NCBI RefSeq assembly: GCF_016863035.1
Contig: NZ_BOOC01000003.1
Coordinates: 186,001-250,000 of the forward strand
DNA from: Microbispora corallina
GTDB lineage: Bacteria; Actinomycetota; Actinomycetes; Streptosporangiales; Streptosporangiaceae
Direction of reading: 5' to 3'
Length of the DNA: 64,000 nt
Of this stretch, positions 43,735 to 52,145 are shown one piece after another. Numbering within the stretch: the first letter of the stretch is position 1; each line of letters opens with the position of its first letter. A program made the translations under genes and the position numbers. The notes beneath the pieces were generated by a model. The model did not search any database and was not told where the DNA came from. It was given only the letters and a program-made list of their open reading frames with translations.

Positions 43735-44325
43735 ATGAGGGAAACCCGAGTCTCCGCAGCGGGCTTGCGCGAGGCCATCGACCGAAGCGGCTACTACCCC
43801 GACCTGGTCTCCGACGCCGTCGAGTCAGCGCTCGGGAGCGAGCAGGTCACGGCGTACGTCGTGCATCACGAGGCCACGTTCGACCCGGCGATGGAGGTGC
43901 GCAGGCACGTCACGGTCCTCGTGCTGTCGCCCACCCGGCTGCTGGTGTGCCACACCGACGAGCACCCGCCCGCCGAGGGGATGCCCGCCTCCCACGCCTC
44001 CACGACGACGGAGGCCGTCCGGCTCAGCCGCATCCAGTCGGTGGCGGTCACGAGGGTGGTCCCCGACCCCGCGTCGTACGCCCCGGGCGTTCCCCCCACC
44101 GAGGTCACGCTCACGATCGGCTGGGGCGCGATCTCCCACGTCGATCTCGAACCGGCCACCTGCGGCGACGAGAACTGCGAGGCCGACCACGGCTACACCG
44201 GAGCGATCACGGCCGACGACCTGTCCCTGCGGGTGAGCGAGGCCGCCGACGGGCCCGAGGCCGTGACCCACGTGCTGGCGTTCGCGAAGGCGCTGTCGGA
44301 GGCCACCGCCCGCGCCGCCCGCTGA
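43735..44325 (+). CDS. DUF5998 family protein
   Basis: The 196-residue soluble protein belongs to an actinobacterial family of unknown function (DUF5998). It starts RETRVSAAGLREAIDRSGYYP and has a beta-rich middle (VRRHVTVLVLSPTRLLVCHTDE) that reads like a PH-like or small barrel fold. A CGDENCEADHGYTG segment with two cysteines and nearby His/Asp could bind metal. ATG 43735 follows cagg with normal spacing. It is followed after 78 bp by the phosphodiesterase gene in the same direction, an arrangement conserved in actinomycetes, so the two may be cotranscribed. Confidence 0.82.
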   Translation: MRETRVSAAGLREAIDRSGYYPDLVSDAVESALGSEQVTAYVVHHEATFDPAMEVRRHVTVLVLSPTRLLVCHTDEHPPAEGMPASHASTTTEAVRLSRIQSVAVTRVVPDPASYAPGVPPTEVTLTIGWGAISHVDLEPATCGDENCEADHGYTGAITADDLSLRVSEAADGPEAVTHVLAFAKALSEATARAAR

Positions 44326-44403
44326 GACCGCCGTACGGGGGCAGGCGGACGTCCGACCAGACCGACCGCCGGGCGGTGCGCCCCGGCCACCCAGGGAGGC
44401 GAC

Positions 44404-45639
44404 GTGATCGACCCCGAACCGTCCGCGACGCGGTCCGTGGCCCCGGCGGAGCCGGCGGCCGGGCCCTCCGCCGGGCCCTCGCACGGGCCGGGGCCCGTCC
44501 GCCCCGGCGGACCCGCTCCCGGTACGCCGCCCGCGCCCTACGTCCCCGCGTACGGAACGGCGTCGCTGGCGGACCTGCCGGGGTCCCTGCTGGCGAGCCT
44601 GGGCGTCCCCGGCGCCAACACGCTCGGGCTGGACCCGGCGGTGAAGGTGTGCCTGTTCCTCGTCGACGGTCTCGGGGCCGACCTTCTCGCGGCGCGCCCT
44701 GACGCGGCCCCGTTCCTGTCGTCCCGGCTGCGCCGCACGCTCACGGCCGGCTTCCCGTCGTCCACACCGACGAGCCTGGCCACGCTGGGCACCGGGGCGC
44801 CGCCGGGCGACCACGGGATGGTGGGCATCCAGATGGCCGTCCCCGGCGAGGGGCGGCTGTTCAACTGCCTGCGGTGGACCGCTCCGGGGCTGTCCATCGA
44901 CCCCGAGGTGTGGCAGCCCAGACAGACGGTCTACGAGCGGATGTCCGCCCTCGGCGTCGACCCCGTCTACGTCGCCCCGGCGTCGTTCGACGGCACCGGC
45001 CTCACCCGGGCCGTCTACCGGGGAATGCGCTACTGGGCGGCCGAGACCGCGGAGGAGCGGGTCGCCGCGGTGCGGCACGCGCTGCGCGACAGCGGGTTCG
45101 TGACCGTCTACTACGGCGAGGTCGACCGGATGGGCCACGAGAAGGGCTGGGGCAGCCCGGAGTGGCTGGAGCAGGTGGCGATCGCCGACCGGATGGCCGA
45201 GCGGATCGCGGCGGCGCTGCCCCCGGGCTCGGCCCTGTACGTCACGGCCGACCACGGGATGATCAACTCCGATCACAAGGTGGACGTCGACACGCGGCCC
45301 GACCTGCGGGAGGGCGTGCTCATGATCGGGGGCGACGCCCGCGCCCGGCATCTGTACACGACCCCCGGAGCCGCCGAGGACGTCCGGCAGACCTGGCGTG
45401 CGGCCCTCGACGGGCACGCCTGGGTGGTCACCAGGGAGGAGGCCGCCGACGCCGGATGGTTCGGCCGCGCGGTCCGGCGGGAGTGGCTCGACCGGATCGG
45501 CGACGTCATGGCCGTGCCGTACGGCGACTGCGTGATCGTCGCCTCCGTCAGCGAGCCGGTCGAGTCGTCGCTGGTCGGCTACCACGGGTCGCTCACGCCC
45601 GCCGAGCAGAACGTCCCGCTCCTGGAAATCCGCGCCTAG
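44404..45639 (+). CDS. Alkaline phosphatase superfamily nucleotide pyrophosphatase/phosphodiesterase
   Basis: The 411-residue enzyme has the metal and nucleophile sites of the type I phosphodiesterase family. These are VDGLGADLL, the nucleophile Thr region FPSSTPTSLATLGTG, GEVDRMGHEKG and TADHGMI, which together form the two-zinc centre. It would hydrolyse a phosphodiester such as a nucleotide or cyclic compound. There is no signal peptide, and the first 50 residues are Pro/Ala-rich, so it is probably cytosolic. The GTG 44404 start has agggagg four bases upstream. The substrate is unknown. Confidence 0.87.
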   Translation: MIDPEPSATRSVAPAEPAAGPSAGPSHGPGPVRPGGPAPGTPPAPYVPAYGTASLADLPGSLLASLGVPGANTLGLDPAVKVCLFLVDGLGADLLAARPDAAPFLSSRLRRTLTAGFPSSTPTSLATLGTGAPPGDHGMVGIQMAVPGEGRLFNCLRWTAPGLSIDPEVWQPRQTVYERMSALGVDPVYVAPASFDGTGLTRAVYRGMRYWAAETAEERVAAVRHALRDSGFVTVYYGEVDRMGHEKGWGSPEWLEQVAIADRMAERIAAALPPGSALYVTADHGMINSDHKVDVDTRPDLREGVLMIGGDARARHLYTTPGAAEDVRQTWRAALDGHAWVVTREEAADAGWFGRAVRREWLDRIGDVMAVPYGDCVIVASVSEPVESSLVGYHGSLTPAEQNVPLLEIRA

Positions 45640-45736
45640 CGGGTCCGTCCACAGACGGGTGGGCGGCGGTGCGGGGGCGTGGCGGGAGTGGGGGCAGAAT
45701 GGCTGTCGCCGGTGTCCCGTCCTGGAGGTAGGTGCG

Positions 45737-46549
45737 ATGAGCCCGCTGATCACGCCCGAGGAGCTGGCCGCGCTCGGAGACGTCACGATCCTCGACGTCC
45801 GGTGGAGGCTGGGCGGCCCTCCCGGGATCGAGTCGTACCGGGAGGCGCACATCCCCGGCGCGGTCTTCTGCGACCTCGCCGCCGACCTGGCCGCGGAGCC
45901 GGGGCCCGAGGGGCGCCACCCGCTGCCCGCCCCCGGCGACTTCCAGGCGGCCATGCGCCGCCTGGGCGTGTCCGCCGGTCGCCCCGTCGTCGTGTACGAC
46001 GACGCCGACTCGACCGCGGCCGCCCGCGCCTGGTGGACCCTGCGCTACTACGGCCACCCCGGCGTCCGGGTCCTCGACGGGGGCCTGCGCGCCTGGACCC
46101 AGGCCGGCATGCCGGTGACCAAGGAGACGCCGCCGGCCGCCCCGGGCGACTTCACCGCCGTCGCCGGGGGGATGCCGGTGCTCGACGCCGGCCGGGCGGC
46201 CGAGATCGCCTCCGGCGGGGTGCTGCTCGACGCCCGGGCCGCGGAGCGCTACCGCGGCGAGGTCGAGCCGATCGACCCCGTGGCCGGGCACATCCCCGGC
46301 GCCGTCAGCGCCCCCACCGGGCAGAACGTCGAGCCCGGCGGCCGCTTCCACAAGCGAGAGTTCCTGCGCGAGCGGTTCAACACGCTGGGCGTGGTCGAGG
46401 GCGTCCCGGTCGGGGCCTACTGCGGCTCGGGCGTGACCGCCGCCCACGAGGTGCTGGCCCTGGAGGTCGCGGGCCTGCCCGCCGCGCTGTACGTCGGCTC
46501 CTGGTCCAACTGGGTCGCCGACCCCTCCCGTCCCGTCGCCACCGGCTGA
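45737..46549 (+). CDS. Thiosulfate/3-mercaptopyruvate sulfurtransferase (rhodanese)
   Basis: The 270-residue protein has two rhodanese domains: an inactive N-terminal copy (TILDVRWRLGGPPG, HIPGAVFCDL) and a C-terminal copy with the catalytic Cys229 in the loop YCGSGVTAA. It transfers sulfur from thiosulfate or mercaptopyruvate to a thiol acceptor or cyanide. The loop CGSGVTA is of the mercaptopyruvate-type length. ATG 45737 has ggaggtagg upstream, giving a firm start. It ends 11 bp from the convergent CHAT protease gene. Confidence 0.9.
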   Translation: MSPLITPEELAALGDVTILDVRWRLGGPPGIESYREAHIPGAVFCDLAADLAAEPGPEGRHPLPAPGDFQAAMRRLGVSAGRPVVVYDDADSTAAARAWWTLRYYGHPGVRVLDGGLRAWTQAGMPVTKETPPAAPGDFTAVAGGMPVLDAGRAAEIASGGVLLDARAAERYRGEVEPIDPVAGHIPGAVSAPTGQNVEPGGRFHKREFLRERFNTLGVVEGVPVGAYCGSGVTAAHEVLALEVAGLPAALYVGSWSNWVADPSRPVATG

Positions 46550-46560
46550 CGGGATCGGGG

Positions 46561-49197
46561 TCACCGGGCGGCGGGCCGCAGGCGCAGGGCGCCGTCGCCG
46601 AAGCAGACGAAGCCGGCCGCCCCGGTCTTGCCGGCCGCGACGCCCAGGGCCTCCGCGGCGGCGCGCCCGTCCGCGAGCAGGCCGTGGAACAGCGTCATGA
46701 GCGCGAACGCCTCGTCGTCGCGCACCGGGACCACACCGGCGACCACGCACGACGACCCCCGGTCGAGGAAGGCCCCCGCCAGGCCGAGGGCCGCGCCGTC
46801 CACGGGCGCGTGGGCCATCCCGGCGTCGCACGCCGACAGCACGACCAGCCGCGGGACCGCCTCCGCCCGGAGCAGGTCGTAGCCCATGAGCGGGCCGTCG
46901 TCCAGCGTGATCCGCGACAGCATCGGGCTGCGCGGCGAGAACATGCCGTGCGCGGCGACGTGCAGCGCGTCCGCGTGCTCCAGCGCGGCCATCACCTCCT
47001 GCCGCGTCGCCCCGACGCGCCGTCCCCCGGGATGGGCGGCGGCCACCGCGTCGGCCTCGGCGGCGGCGTGCCGCAGCCCCGGCCCCGCGAGGGCGACGAC
47101 CGCGGCCGGTGAGCGCGCCGGACCGACCTGGGGCCCGCTCGTCTCCGTCGCGGGCCAAGGGGGCGATTCGTTCGCCGCGGAGCCCCAGGAGGTCGGACGG
47201 CTCCCGGTGCCCGGTCCGGCCCCCGGCCTGAGCCAGGGGACGGCGTCCGCCGCCACCGACACGGGCCGGCCGGCCAAGGAGGGCAGCAGAGGCCAGGGCA
47301 GCGTGCACAGGGCGCCGGTCGGCACGATCGTCACCGGCCCGTCGTCCAGGTCGAGGGGCTCCAGCAGCATCAGGTCCAGCGCCGGAAGCTCCCGCGCCAG
47401 GCCGTCCTCGTCCCCGGCGTCCCGCAGACAGCGGCGGCGCAGCCCGTACCGGACCCGGACCGTCGCCTCCACGGCCGCCGCGTACGACCCGAGCGACCGC
47501 AGCGCGCACTCCCGTCGGCCGGCCGTGACCGCCCACAGGTCGTCGCCTCGGCGGACCAGTTCGACCAGCGTGCCGAATGTGCCGCCGAGCGCGGCCGGGC
47601 CGGCGAGGGGCGGCGGGGGAGTGCCGCGCACGACCGACCGCCATCGCTCCGCCCACGTGAGCACCGTCCAGGGGTCCCCGCTCTCCAGGGCCAGGTCGAG
47701 CCCGAAGGCCGCCAGGTCCTCCGCCGGTCGCGCCGCGTGCGCCCGTACGTCGGGGCTCTCCGCGTCCAGGCCGGCGGCGGCCGCGCGGATGCCCGCGCCC
47801 GCGGCGGCGAGGGCCGCCTCCCGGTCTCCGTCGAGCCGGTGGAGCAGGGCACGGGCGTGCTGCCGCACGACGGGCCGTACACCCGGAGTCGGAGCGCCGG
47901 CCCCGGACGCCTGCGCGACGTCACCGGCGATGGCCGCGGCCGGCCCGGCCGGCGTCACCTCCGCGGATGAACCGAACGGCACGTCCCCGGCGTCCGGTCC
48001 GGATCCGGGGGAGAGCCCGGAGGACGACGCGAGCCGGAGAAGGTGGGCACGCGCGAGGCCGGGACGGCCGAGGCGCACGGCCGCGGCGGCGGCGGTGAGC
48101 CGGAGCGCCGCCGACTCGGCGGGCCAGCCGTGGGCGGCCAGGTCGTCGGCGCACGCCAGAAGCTCGTGGAGCGTCCCGTCATCCGGGGGCTCCTGCTGCA
48201 GGCGGGCCCGCAGGATCACCTCGGCCGCCAGCGGGATCCACGCGTGCCTGCCCTGTTCCGCCAGCTCGTCGAGCGCCGTCTCCGCGGACGACCGGGCGAG
48301 GCGGGCGTCCCCCGCGAGGAGCCCGGCCTGCGCGAGCAGCAGCCGGGCGCCGGGGACGGCGGCGTGCGCGCCTCCGGCGACCAGATCGGGTACGGCCTGT
48401 TCGAGCAGCGTCCGCGCCTCGACCGGCAGCCGGGCGGCCACGAGGGCCTCGGCGAAGTCCGTCCGCATCGCGGCCAGCCGTTCCGGGTAGCCGAACAGCG
48501 CCGACTCCGCCGCCTGGTACCTCTCGAACGCGGCCGCGATGTCGCCCCGCCTGGCCGCGACGAACGGCAGGTTGCCCTCGGCCAGCATGGCGACGTGGTC
48601 GAGCCCGGCGGCCCGGGCCGTGGCGGCGCAGCGGGACAGGTCCTCCTCCGCCGTGCCGTACTCCTGCAGGTAGGTGCGGGCGACGCCGCGGTTGAGCAGC
48701 CCGCCCGCCAGGAACCGCGGGTCCTCCTCCAGGAGGCCCACCGCCCGGTCGCAGTGCCGCACCGCATCGCGGTGCCGGCCCAGCAGGATCAGGGCGGCCG
48801 ACCGCTGGACGTCGAGGCGGGCGAGGTCGGTCCCGGACAGATCCCGCTCCGCCAGGTCGGCGAGCGCGAGCCCGCCCTCCGGGTCGCCCAGCTGCGCCCG
48901 CACCGTGACCAGGGACATCCGCGCCTGCGCGACCCGCGGCGGGAAGGCCGCGCCGGCCGCGACGGCCTCCTCGAGCCGCTCCGCGGCCAGTTCGAGGTCG
49001 CCCAGTTCGCGCGCCGCGAGGGCCGAGGCCCGCAACGCGACGGAGACCGCCTCCTGCCCGTCCCGTACGGCCGCGGCCTCGGCGAGGACGTCCCGCGCCT
49101 CCGACAGCGCCAGCCGGGGATCCGACCCCGACAGCCGTACGGCGGACTCGGCCCGCGCGACGAGGACGGCGGCCGGGGGCGGGTCAGGGGCGGACAT
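46561..49197 (-). CDS. TPR-CHAT cysteine protease
   Basis: The 878-residue protein has tetratricopeptide-type repeats from residue 10 to about 400 (ARSSAETALDELAEQGRHAW, RRGDIAAAFERYQAAESALF). A disordered linker, more helices, and a CHAT (caspase HetF associated with TPRs) protease domain at about 660-878 follow. The catalytic pair is intact: His750 in HVAAHGMFSP and Cys790 in VLSACDAGMA. Separase-like CHAT enzymes cleave specific proteins when the TPR arm receives a signal. ATG 49197 lies inside the end of the upstream gene (14-bp overlap), so translation is coupled. It is the last of four genes: subtilase, sigma factor, beta-domain protein, CHAT. No signal peptide is present. Confidence 0.88.
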   Translation of the reverse strand: MSAPDPPPAAVLVARAESAVRLSGSDPRLALSEARDVLAEAAAVRDGQEAVSVALRASALAARELGDLELAAERLEEAVAAGAAFPPRVAQARMSLVTVRAQLGDPEGGLALADLAERDLSGTDLARLDVQRSAALILLGRHRDAVRHCDRAVGLLEEDPRFLAGGLLNRGVARTYLQEYGTAEEDLSRCAATARAAGLDHVAMLAEGNLPFVAARRGDIAAAFERYQAAESALFGYPERLAAMRTDFAEALVAARLPVEARTLLEQAVPDLVAGGAHAAVPGARLLLAQAGLLAGDARLARSSAETALDELAEQGRHAWIPLAAEVILRARLQQEPPDDGTLHELLACADDLAAHGWPAESAALRLTAAAAAVRLGRPGLARAHLLRLASSSGLSPGSGPDAGDVPFGSSAEVTPAGPAAAIAGDVAQASGAGAPTPGVRPVVRQHARALLHRLDGDREAALAAAGAGIRAAAAGLDAESPDVRAHAARPAEDLAAFGLDLALESGDPWTVLTWAERWRSVVRGTPPPPLAGPAALGGTFGTLVELVRRGDDLWAVTAGRRECALRSLGSYAAAVEATVRVRYGLRRRCLRDAGDEDGLARELPALDLMLLEPLDLDDGPVTIVPTGALCTLPWPLLPSLAGRPVSVAADAVPWLRPGAGPGTGSRPTSWGSAANESPPWPATETSGPQVGPARSPAAVVALAGPGLRHAAAEADAVAAAHPGGRRVGATRQEVMAALEHADALHVAAHGMFSPRSPMLSRITLDDGPLMGYDLLRAEAVPRLVVLSACDAGMAHAPVDGAALGLAGAFLDRGSSCVVAGVVPVRDDEAFALMTLFHGLLADGRAAAEALGVAAGKTGAAGFVCFGDGALRLRPAAR

Positions 49198-49693
49198 GCA
49201 CCCAGCGCGTGAACACGGGCGGCAGCCCCGGGCGGTGGCACACGACGCTGACCCATCCCGGCGGCAGGCCCGAGACGGCGAAGTGCCCGCTGCCCGAGGG
49301 CGAGCGGACCTTGCCGACGTGCGGGGTGCGCACCTCCACCCGGGCGTCCGGCCCAGGCCAGGGCGAGATCTGCCCCGCCACCTCCAGGCGGCCCTCGACG
49401 ACGGACGCCTCGACGTCGATCGTGAGACCGGCCGCCGTGAACCGGTGGAAGCCCGGCGCGTCCGGTGCGGCCTCGGCGGCGCCGAGCCGTGGTCCCGCGG
49501 AGCCGTCCGCGCCCTGCCGCGGAAGATCGGCGGACCGGGCGCCGGGCGGGACGGCGACGGCGACCTCGTCGGCCGCGACACCCCCGGGCAGCCGCAGCGC
49601 GAAGGCGGCCCGGGCGGCGGCGGAGACCCGTCCCGGCACCGGATCGGCTCCGGCCCCCATCCGCAGCGCGGCGAGCAGGTACTCGTCCCTCAC
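49184..49693 (-). CDS. Small protein with carboxypeptidase-regulatory-like beta domain, sigma/CHAT-linked
   Basis: The 169-residue product starts with an amphipathic helix (RDEYLLAALRMG) and an Ala/Pro linker. It continues with a beta-rich half (about 90-165), with the spaced strands LEVAGQISPWPGPDARVEV, GHFAVSGLPPGWVSVVC and VFTRWVHV. The strand spacing and FAVSGLPPGWV turn resemble the carboxypeptidase regulatory (transthyretin-like) domain. Its GTG overlaps the sigma-factor stop by four bases, and its end overlaps the CHAT start by 14, so the three proteins are made together. There is no signal peptide. By position it may be the anti-sigma factor, the CHAT substrate or both; that is inference. 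No named family was recognised. Confidence 0.65.
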   Translation of the reverse strand: MRDEYLLAALRMGAGADPVPGRVSAAARAAFALRLPGGVAADEVAVAVPPGARSADLPRQGADGSAGPRLGAAEAAPDAPGFHRFTAAGLTIDVEASVVEGRLEVAGQISPWPGPDARVEVRTPHVGKVRSPSGSGHFAVSGLPPGWVSVVCHRPGLPPVFTRWVHVRP

Positions 49694-50217
49694 GAGCCGG
49701 CCTCCTCTTCCACCAGCGCCCGCAGCCGCGCCATGCACCGGGCGCGGGTGGGGCCGATGCTGCCCACCGGCACATCCAGCCGTACGGCGATCTGGGCATA
49801 CCGGGCCTCGGGATGGAGCACCCACAGGCGGATCAGCGACCGGCAGGGCTCGCCGAGCAGGTCGAGCCGCGCCCAGACCTGCCGGCCGAAGTCGGCGTCC
49901 ACGACGGCCGCGGCGGGGTCGGGGGCGGCGGCCTCCGGCACGTCCGCGTCCGCCGGGGTCTCGCCGCGGGCCCTGCGGCTGAGCCGGGCGGCCTCGTGGC
50001 GGGTGGTGGTGACGAGCCAGGCGCCGACGGCGCCGGGGTCGCGGATGGTGTCGGCGCGCTCGACCATCTTCAGCCACGCGCCCTGGACGGCGTCGGCCGC
50101 GTCGGCGGCGCTCAGCCCGAAGGCGCGGGCGACCGCCCACATCCTGCCGTCGAACCGTGCGACGAGGTCCTCCCAGGCGGCCTGGTCGAGGTCGGCGAGA
50201 GAGTTGCGTTCTGGCAT
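49690..50217 (-). CDS. ECF-type RNA polymerase sigma factor without recognised anti-sigma partner
   Basis: The 175-residue protein has the two-domain ECF layout. Region 2 (about 15-75, WEDLVARFDGRMWAVARAFG and DAADAVQGAWLKMV) and region 4 (about 115-170, YAQIAVRLDVPVGSIGPTRA with CMARLRAL) are joined by an acidic Asp/Ala/Pro linker. It would direct polymerase to a small regulon. No gene with the usual membrane anti-sigma or ZAS zinc motif is adjacent; instead it lies between a subtilase and a protease pair. ATG 50217 is chosen, with GTG 50259 possible; no ribosome site is clear for either, so coupling to the subtilase gene 44 bp upstream is likely. Confidence 0.85.
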   Translation of the reverse strand: MPERNSLADLDQAAWEDLVARFDGRMWAVARAFGLSAADAADAVQGAWLKMVERADTIRDPGAVGAWLVTTTRHEAARLSRRARGETPADADVPEAAAPDPAAAVVDADFGRQVWARLDLLGEPCRSLIRLWVLHPEARYAQIAVRLDVPVGSIGPTRARCMARLRALVEEEAGS

Positions 50218-50260
50218 GTGACTCTGCGCGTTCGGAGGGGGACAACGGGTGACACGCACC

Positions 50261-51268
50261 CTATCGATCGACGGCGACCGCGACGCCGAGATCGGGAATT
50301 TGCCGGCCCTCCCGCAGCAGGCGTCGTACGGCCTCGGCGGGCGGGACGTCGCGGCACAGCCGCGCGAGGGCCCCCGTGACGCCCGCCGCCGCGAACGACG
50401 TGCCGCTCCACCGCGCGTAGCCGTGGAACTCGGCGTGATCGAGGAAGCTGCTCGTCAGGCCGACGCCGGGGGCGCAGGCGTCGACCCAGGGGCCGTACGC
50501 CGAGAAGGAGGCCCTGCCGTCCCCGTCGAGCGCCGCCACGGCGACGACCCGCGGGAGCGCGGCCGGCCAGAAGGGACGCGACGAGGCGGTGTTGCCCGCG
50601 CAGGCGACGACGGCGGGAAAGGCCGCCAGCGTCTCCGCCAGCCCCACCGGCGGCCGGTCGTCGAAGGTGTGGCCGCCGAGCGACAGGTTCACCACGTGGA
50701 CCCGCTCGCGGCGCAGCCGGGCGAGCGCCCGCAGCAGCGCGGCCTCGTCGCTCACCCCGTGGCTGTCGAGGAGCCGCACGGCGCGCAGCGCCACGCCGGG
50801 GGCCCGGCGCAGGATCAGCCCGGCGACGAACGTGCCGTGGCCCGCCTGCTCGTCCAGCACGCCGTCGCCGTCGGCGTCCGGGGTGTCGGCCACCTCGTCG
50901 CGGTACCAGCGCGCCATCCAGGGGTGCGGCGCGAGGCCCGTGTCGAGCACGGCGACCGTGACGTCCCACGGCTCACCCGGTTCGTACGGCACGGCCCGCG
51001 CGGGCACCGGCATGCCGCCGGGGCCGCCGAACAGCAGCGGCTGCCCGAGGAGGACGTGGTTGGGCGACGCGACGTGCCCGCGGTCGCGGAGGGCCGCGGT
51101 GAGGTCGACGACGTCCACGCCGGGCGACAGCCGGACGTGGTGGACGCCCCCGGCGGCGGCCGTCTCGCGGGCCCAGCGGCCGACGGCCTCGGGGGAGGAG
51201 GTGAGCAACTCGTCCGGCCGGATGAGCGCGGGCCGGCCGGGGAGGGGTTCGACGAGCCGACCGCGCAT
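50261..51268 (-). CDS. Cytoplasmic S8 subtilisin-like protease
   Basis: The 335-residue protein has the complete subtilase triad: Asp109 in VAVLDTGL, His144 in GHGTFVAG and Ser291 in GTSFAAAGVTG. The oxyanion Asn lies in CAGNTASSRP. Residues 40-90 look like a short inhibitor I9-type propeptide (VHHVRLSPGVDVVDLT). No signal peptide or membrane anchor exists, so it should act inside the cell, unlike most actinomycete subtilases. ATG 51268 has aggaagg upstream. It is the first of a compact four-gene unit with an ECF sigma factor and a CHAT protease, and may process one of those partners. Confidence 0.9.
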   Translation of the reverse strand: MRGRLVEPLPGRPALIRPDELLTSSPEAVGRWARETAAAGGVHHVRLSPGVDVVDLTAALRDRGHVASPNHVLLGQPLLFGGPGGMPVPARAVPYEPGEPWDVTVAVLDTGLAPHPWMARWYRDEVADTPDADGDGVLDEQAGHGTFVAGLILRRAPGVALRAVRLLDSHGVSDEAALLRALARLRRERVHVVNLSLGGHTFDDRPPVGLAETLAAFPAVVACAGNTASSRPFWPAALPRVVAVAALDGDGRASFSAYGPWVDACAPGVGLTSSFLDHAEFHGYARWSGTSFAAAGVTGALARLCRDVPPAEAVRRLLREGRQIPDLGVAVAVDR

Positions 51269-51460
51269 CCCGCCGCCTTCCTAGGGCGATCACGGAGGGA
51301 GTCTTTCCCGATTCCGAGGGTTACCACGCCCTAATCGGTATGACCCCCCTCTGGTGCCGGGCCACGACGGACGGTAGTCTCTCCTACAGTCATCCAACCG
51401 TGATCATCCCAAGTATGAGGCCGTTGGGGAAGGCGCACCTCATGCGATTTGGGAGGTCCG

Positions 51461-51958
51461 GTGGCTGCTGCTCGTGGCGTCCTGTACGTCCACTCGGCTC
51501 AGCCTGCGCTGTGCCCGCACATCGAGTGGGCCGTCGCAGGCGTTATTGGCGTACCCGTCGATCTGACGTGGACGGCCCAGCCCGCCGCGCCCGGAACGCT
51601 CCGGGCCCAGGCGGAGTGGGAGGGCCGCCCCGGCACGGCCGCGGCGATCACGTCGTCTCTCATGGGCTGGCAGCGCATCCGCTTCGAGATCACCGAGGAC
51701 GCCTCACCCGGCGTCGACGGCTCCCGGCACGCCTACACCCCGTCGCTCGGCGCCTTCACGGCCGTGGTCGGCGCGAACGGCGACATCCTCGTGCCCGAGG
51801 ACCGGCTACGCAACGTGATGCTGATGGCCGCCCAGGGCCGCGTCGTGCTGGAGGACGAGCTCGACCGGCTGCTCGGCAAGCAGTGGGACGAGGAGCTGGA
51901 GTCCTTCCGGTACGCCGGGGAGGGCGCCCCCGTCCGCTGGCTGCACGCCGCCGTCTGA
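51461..51958 (+). CDS. DUF3145 family protein
   Basis: The 165-residue protein belongs to the actinobacterial DUF3145 family, with the hallmark VLYVHSAQPALCPHIEWAVAG, a WEGRPGTAAAITSSLMGWQ core and the end FRYAGEGAPVRWLHAAV. It is soluble and compact, of unknown function, and in many actinomycetes lies beside the fatty-acid synthase II genes, as here. GTG 51461 has gggagg five bases upstream. It is divergent from the subtilase gene across 192 bp and is followed by a possible terminator hairpin. Confidence 0.87.
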   Translation: MAAARGVLYVHSAQPALCPHIEWAVAGVIGVPVDLTWTAQPAAPGTLRAQAEWEGRPGTAAAITSSLMGWQRIRFEITEDASPGVDGSRHAYTPSLGAFTAVVGANGDILVPEDRLRNVMLMAAQGRVVLEDELDRLLGKQWDEELESFRYAGEGAPVRWLHAAV

Positions 51959-51974
51959 CCGCTCCCGCCGACGG

Positions 51975-52006
51975 CGCGGGGCCTCTCCTGGAGGGTGCGC
52001 CCCGCG
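51975..52006 (+). terminator. Hairpin after DUF3145 gene
   Basis: cgcggggc (51975-51982) pairs with gccccgcg (51999-52006) around a 16-base loop, 16 bp after the stop of DUF3145. Confidence 0.5.
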
Positions 52007-52145
52007 GCCGCCGTATTGCGCGCGCGTGACAACTCCCGCGTCGCGCGCCTTGGGAAAAGGCCATAGAAAGCGGTGTTTTCCACAGATATAACCGGGACTC
52101 ACCATTTCCCACGTCACGCCTTCGGGCGGACCGGAGGAGGAGTCC

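Noticed and set aside
41007-43778. A 923-residue minus-strand frame opposite the Pat-like gene
   Set aside because: Low-complexity Arg/Gly/His/Pro composition typical of antisense shadow in high-GC DNA; the plus strand encodes intact GNAT and synthetase domains.
46561-49197. CHAT protein as a type III-E CRISPR (Craspase) component
   Set aside because: No gRAMP effector, adaptation genes or CRISPR array lie in the window; only the protease/sigma logic is shared.
50112-50969. A 285-residue minus-strand frame overlapping the subtilase and sigma genes
   Set aside because: It overlaps both better supported genes in another phase and has no motif.
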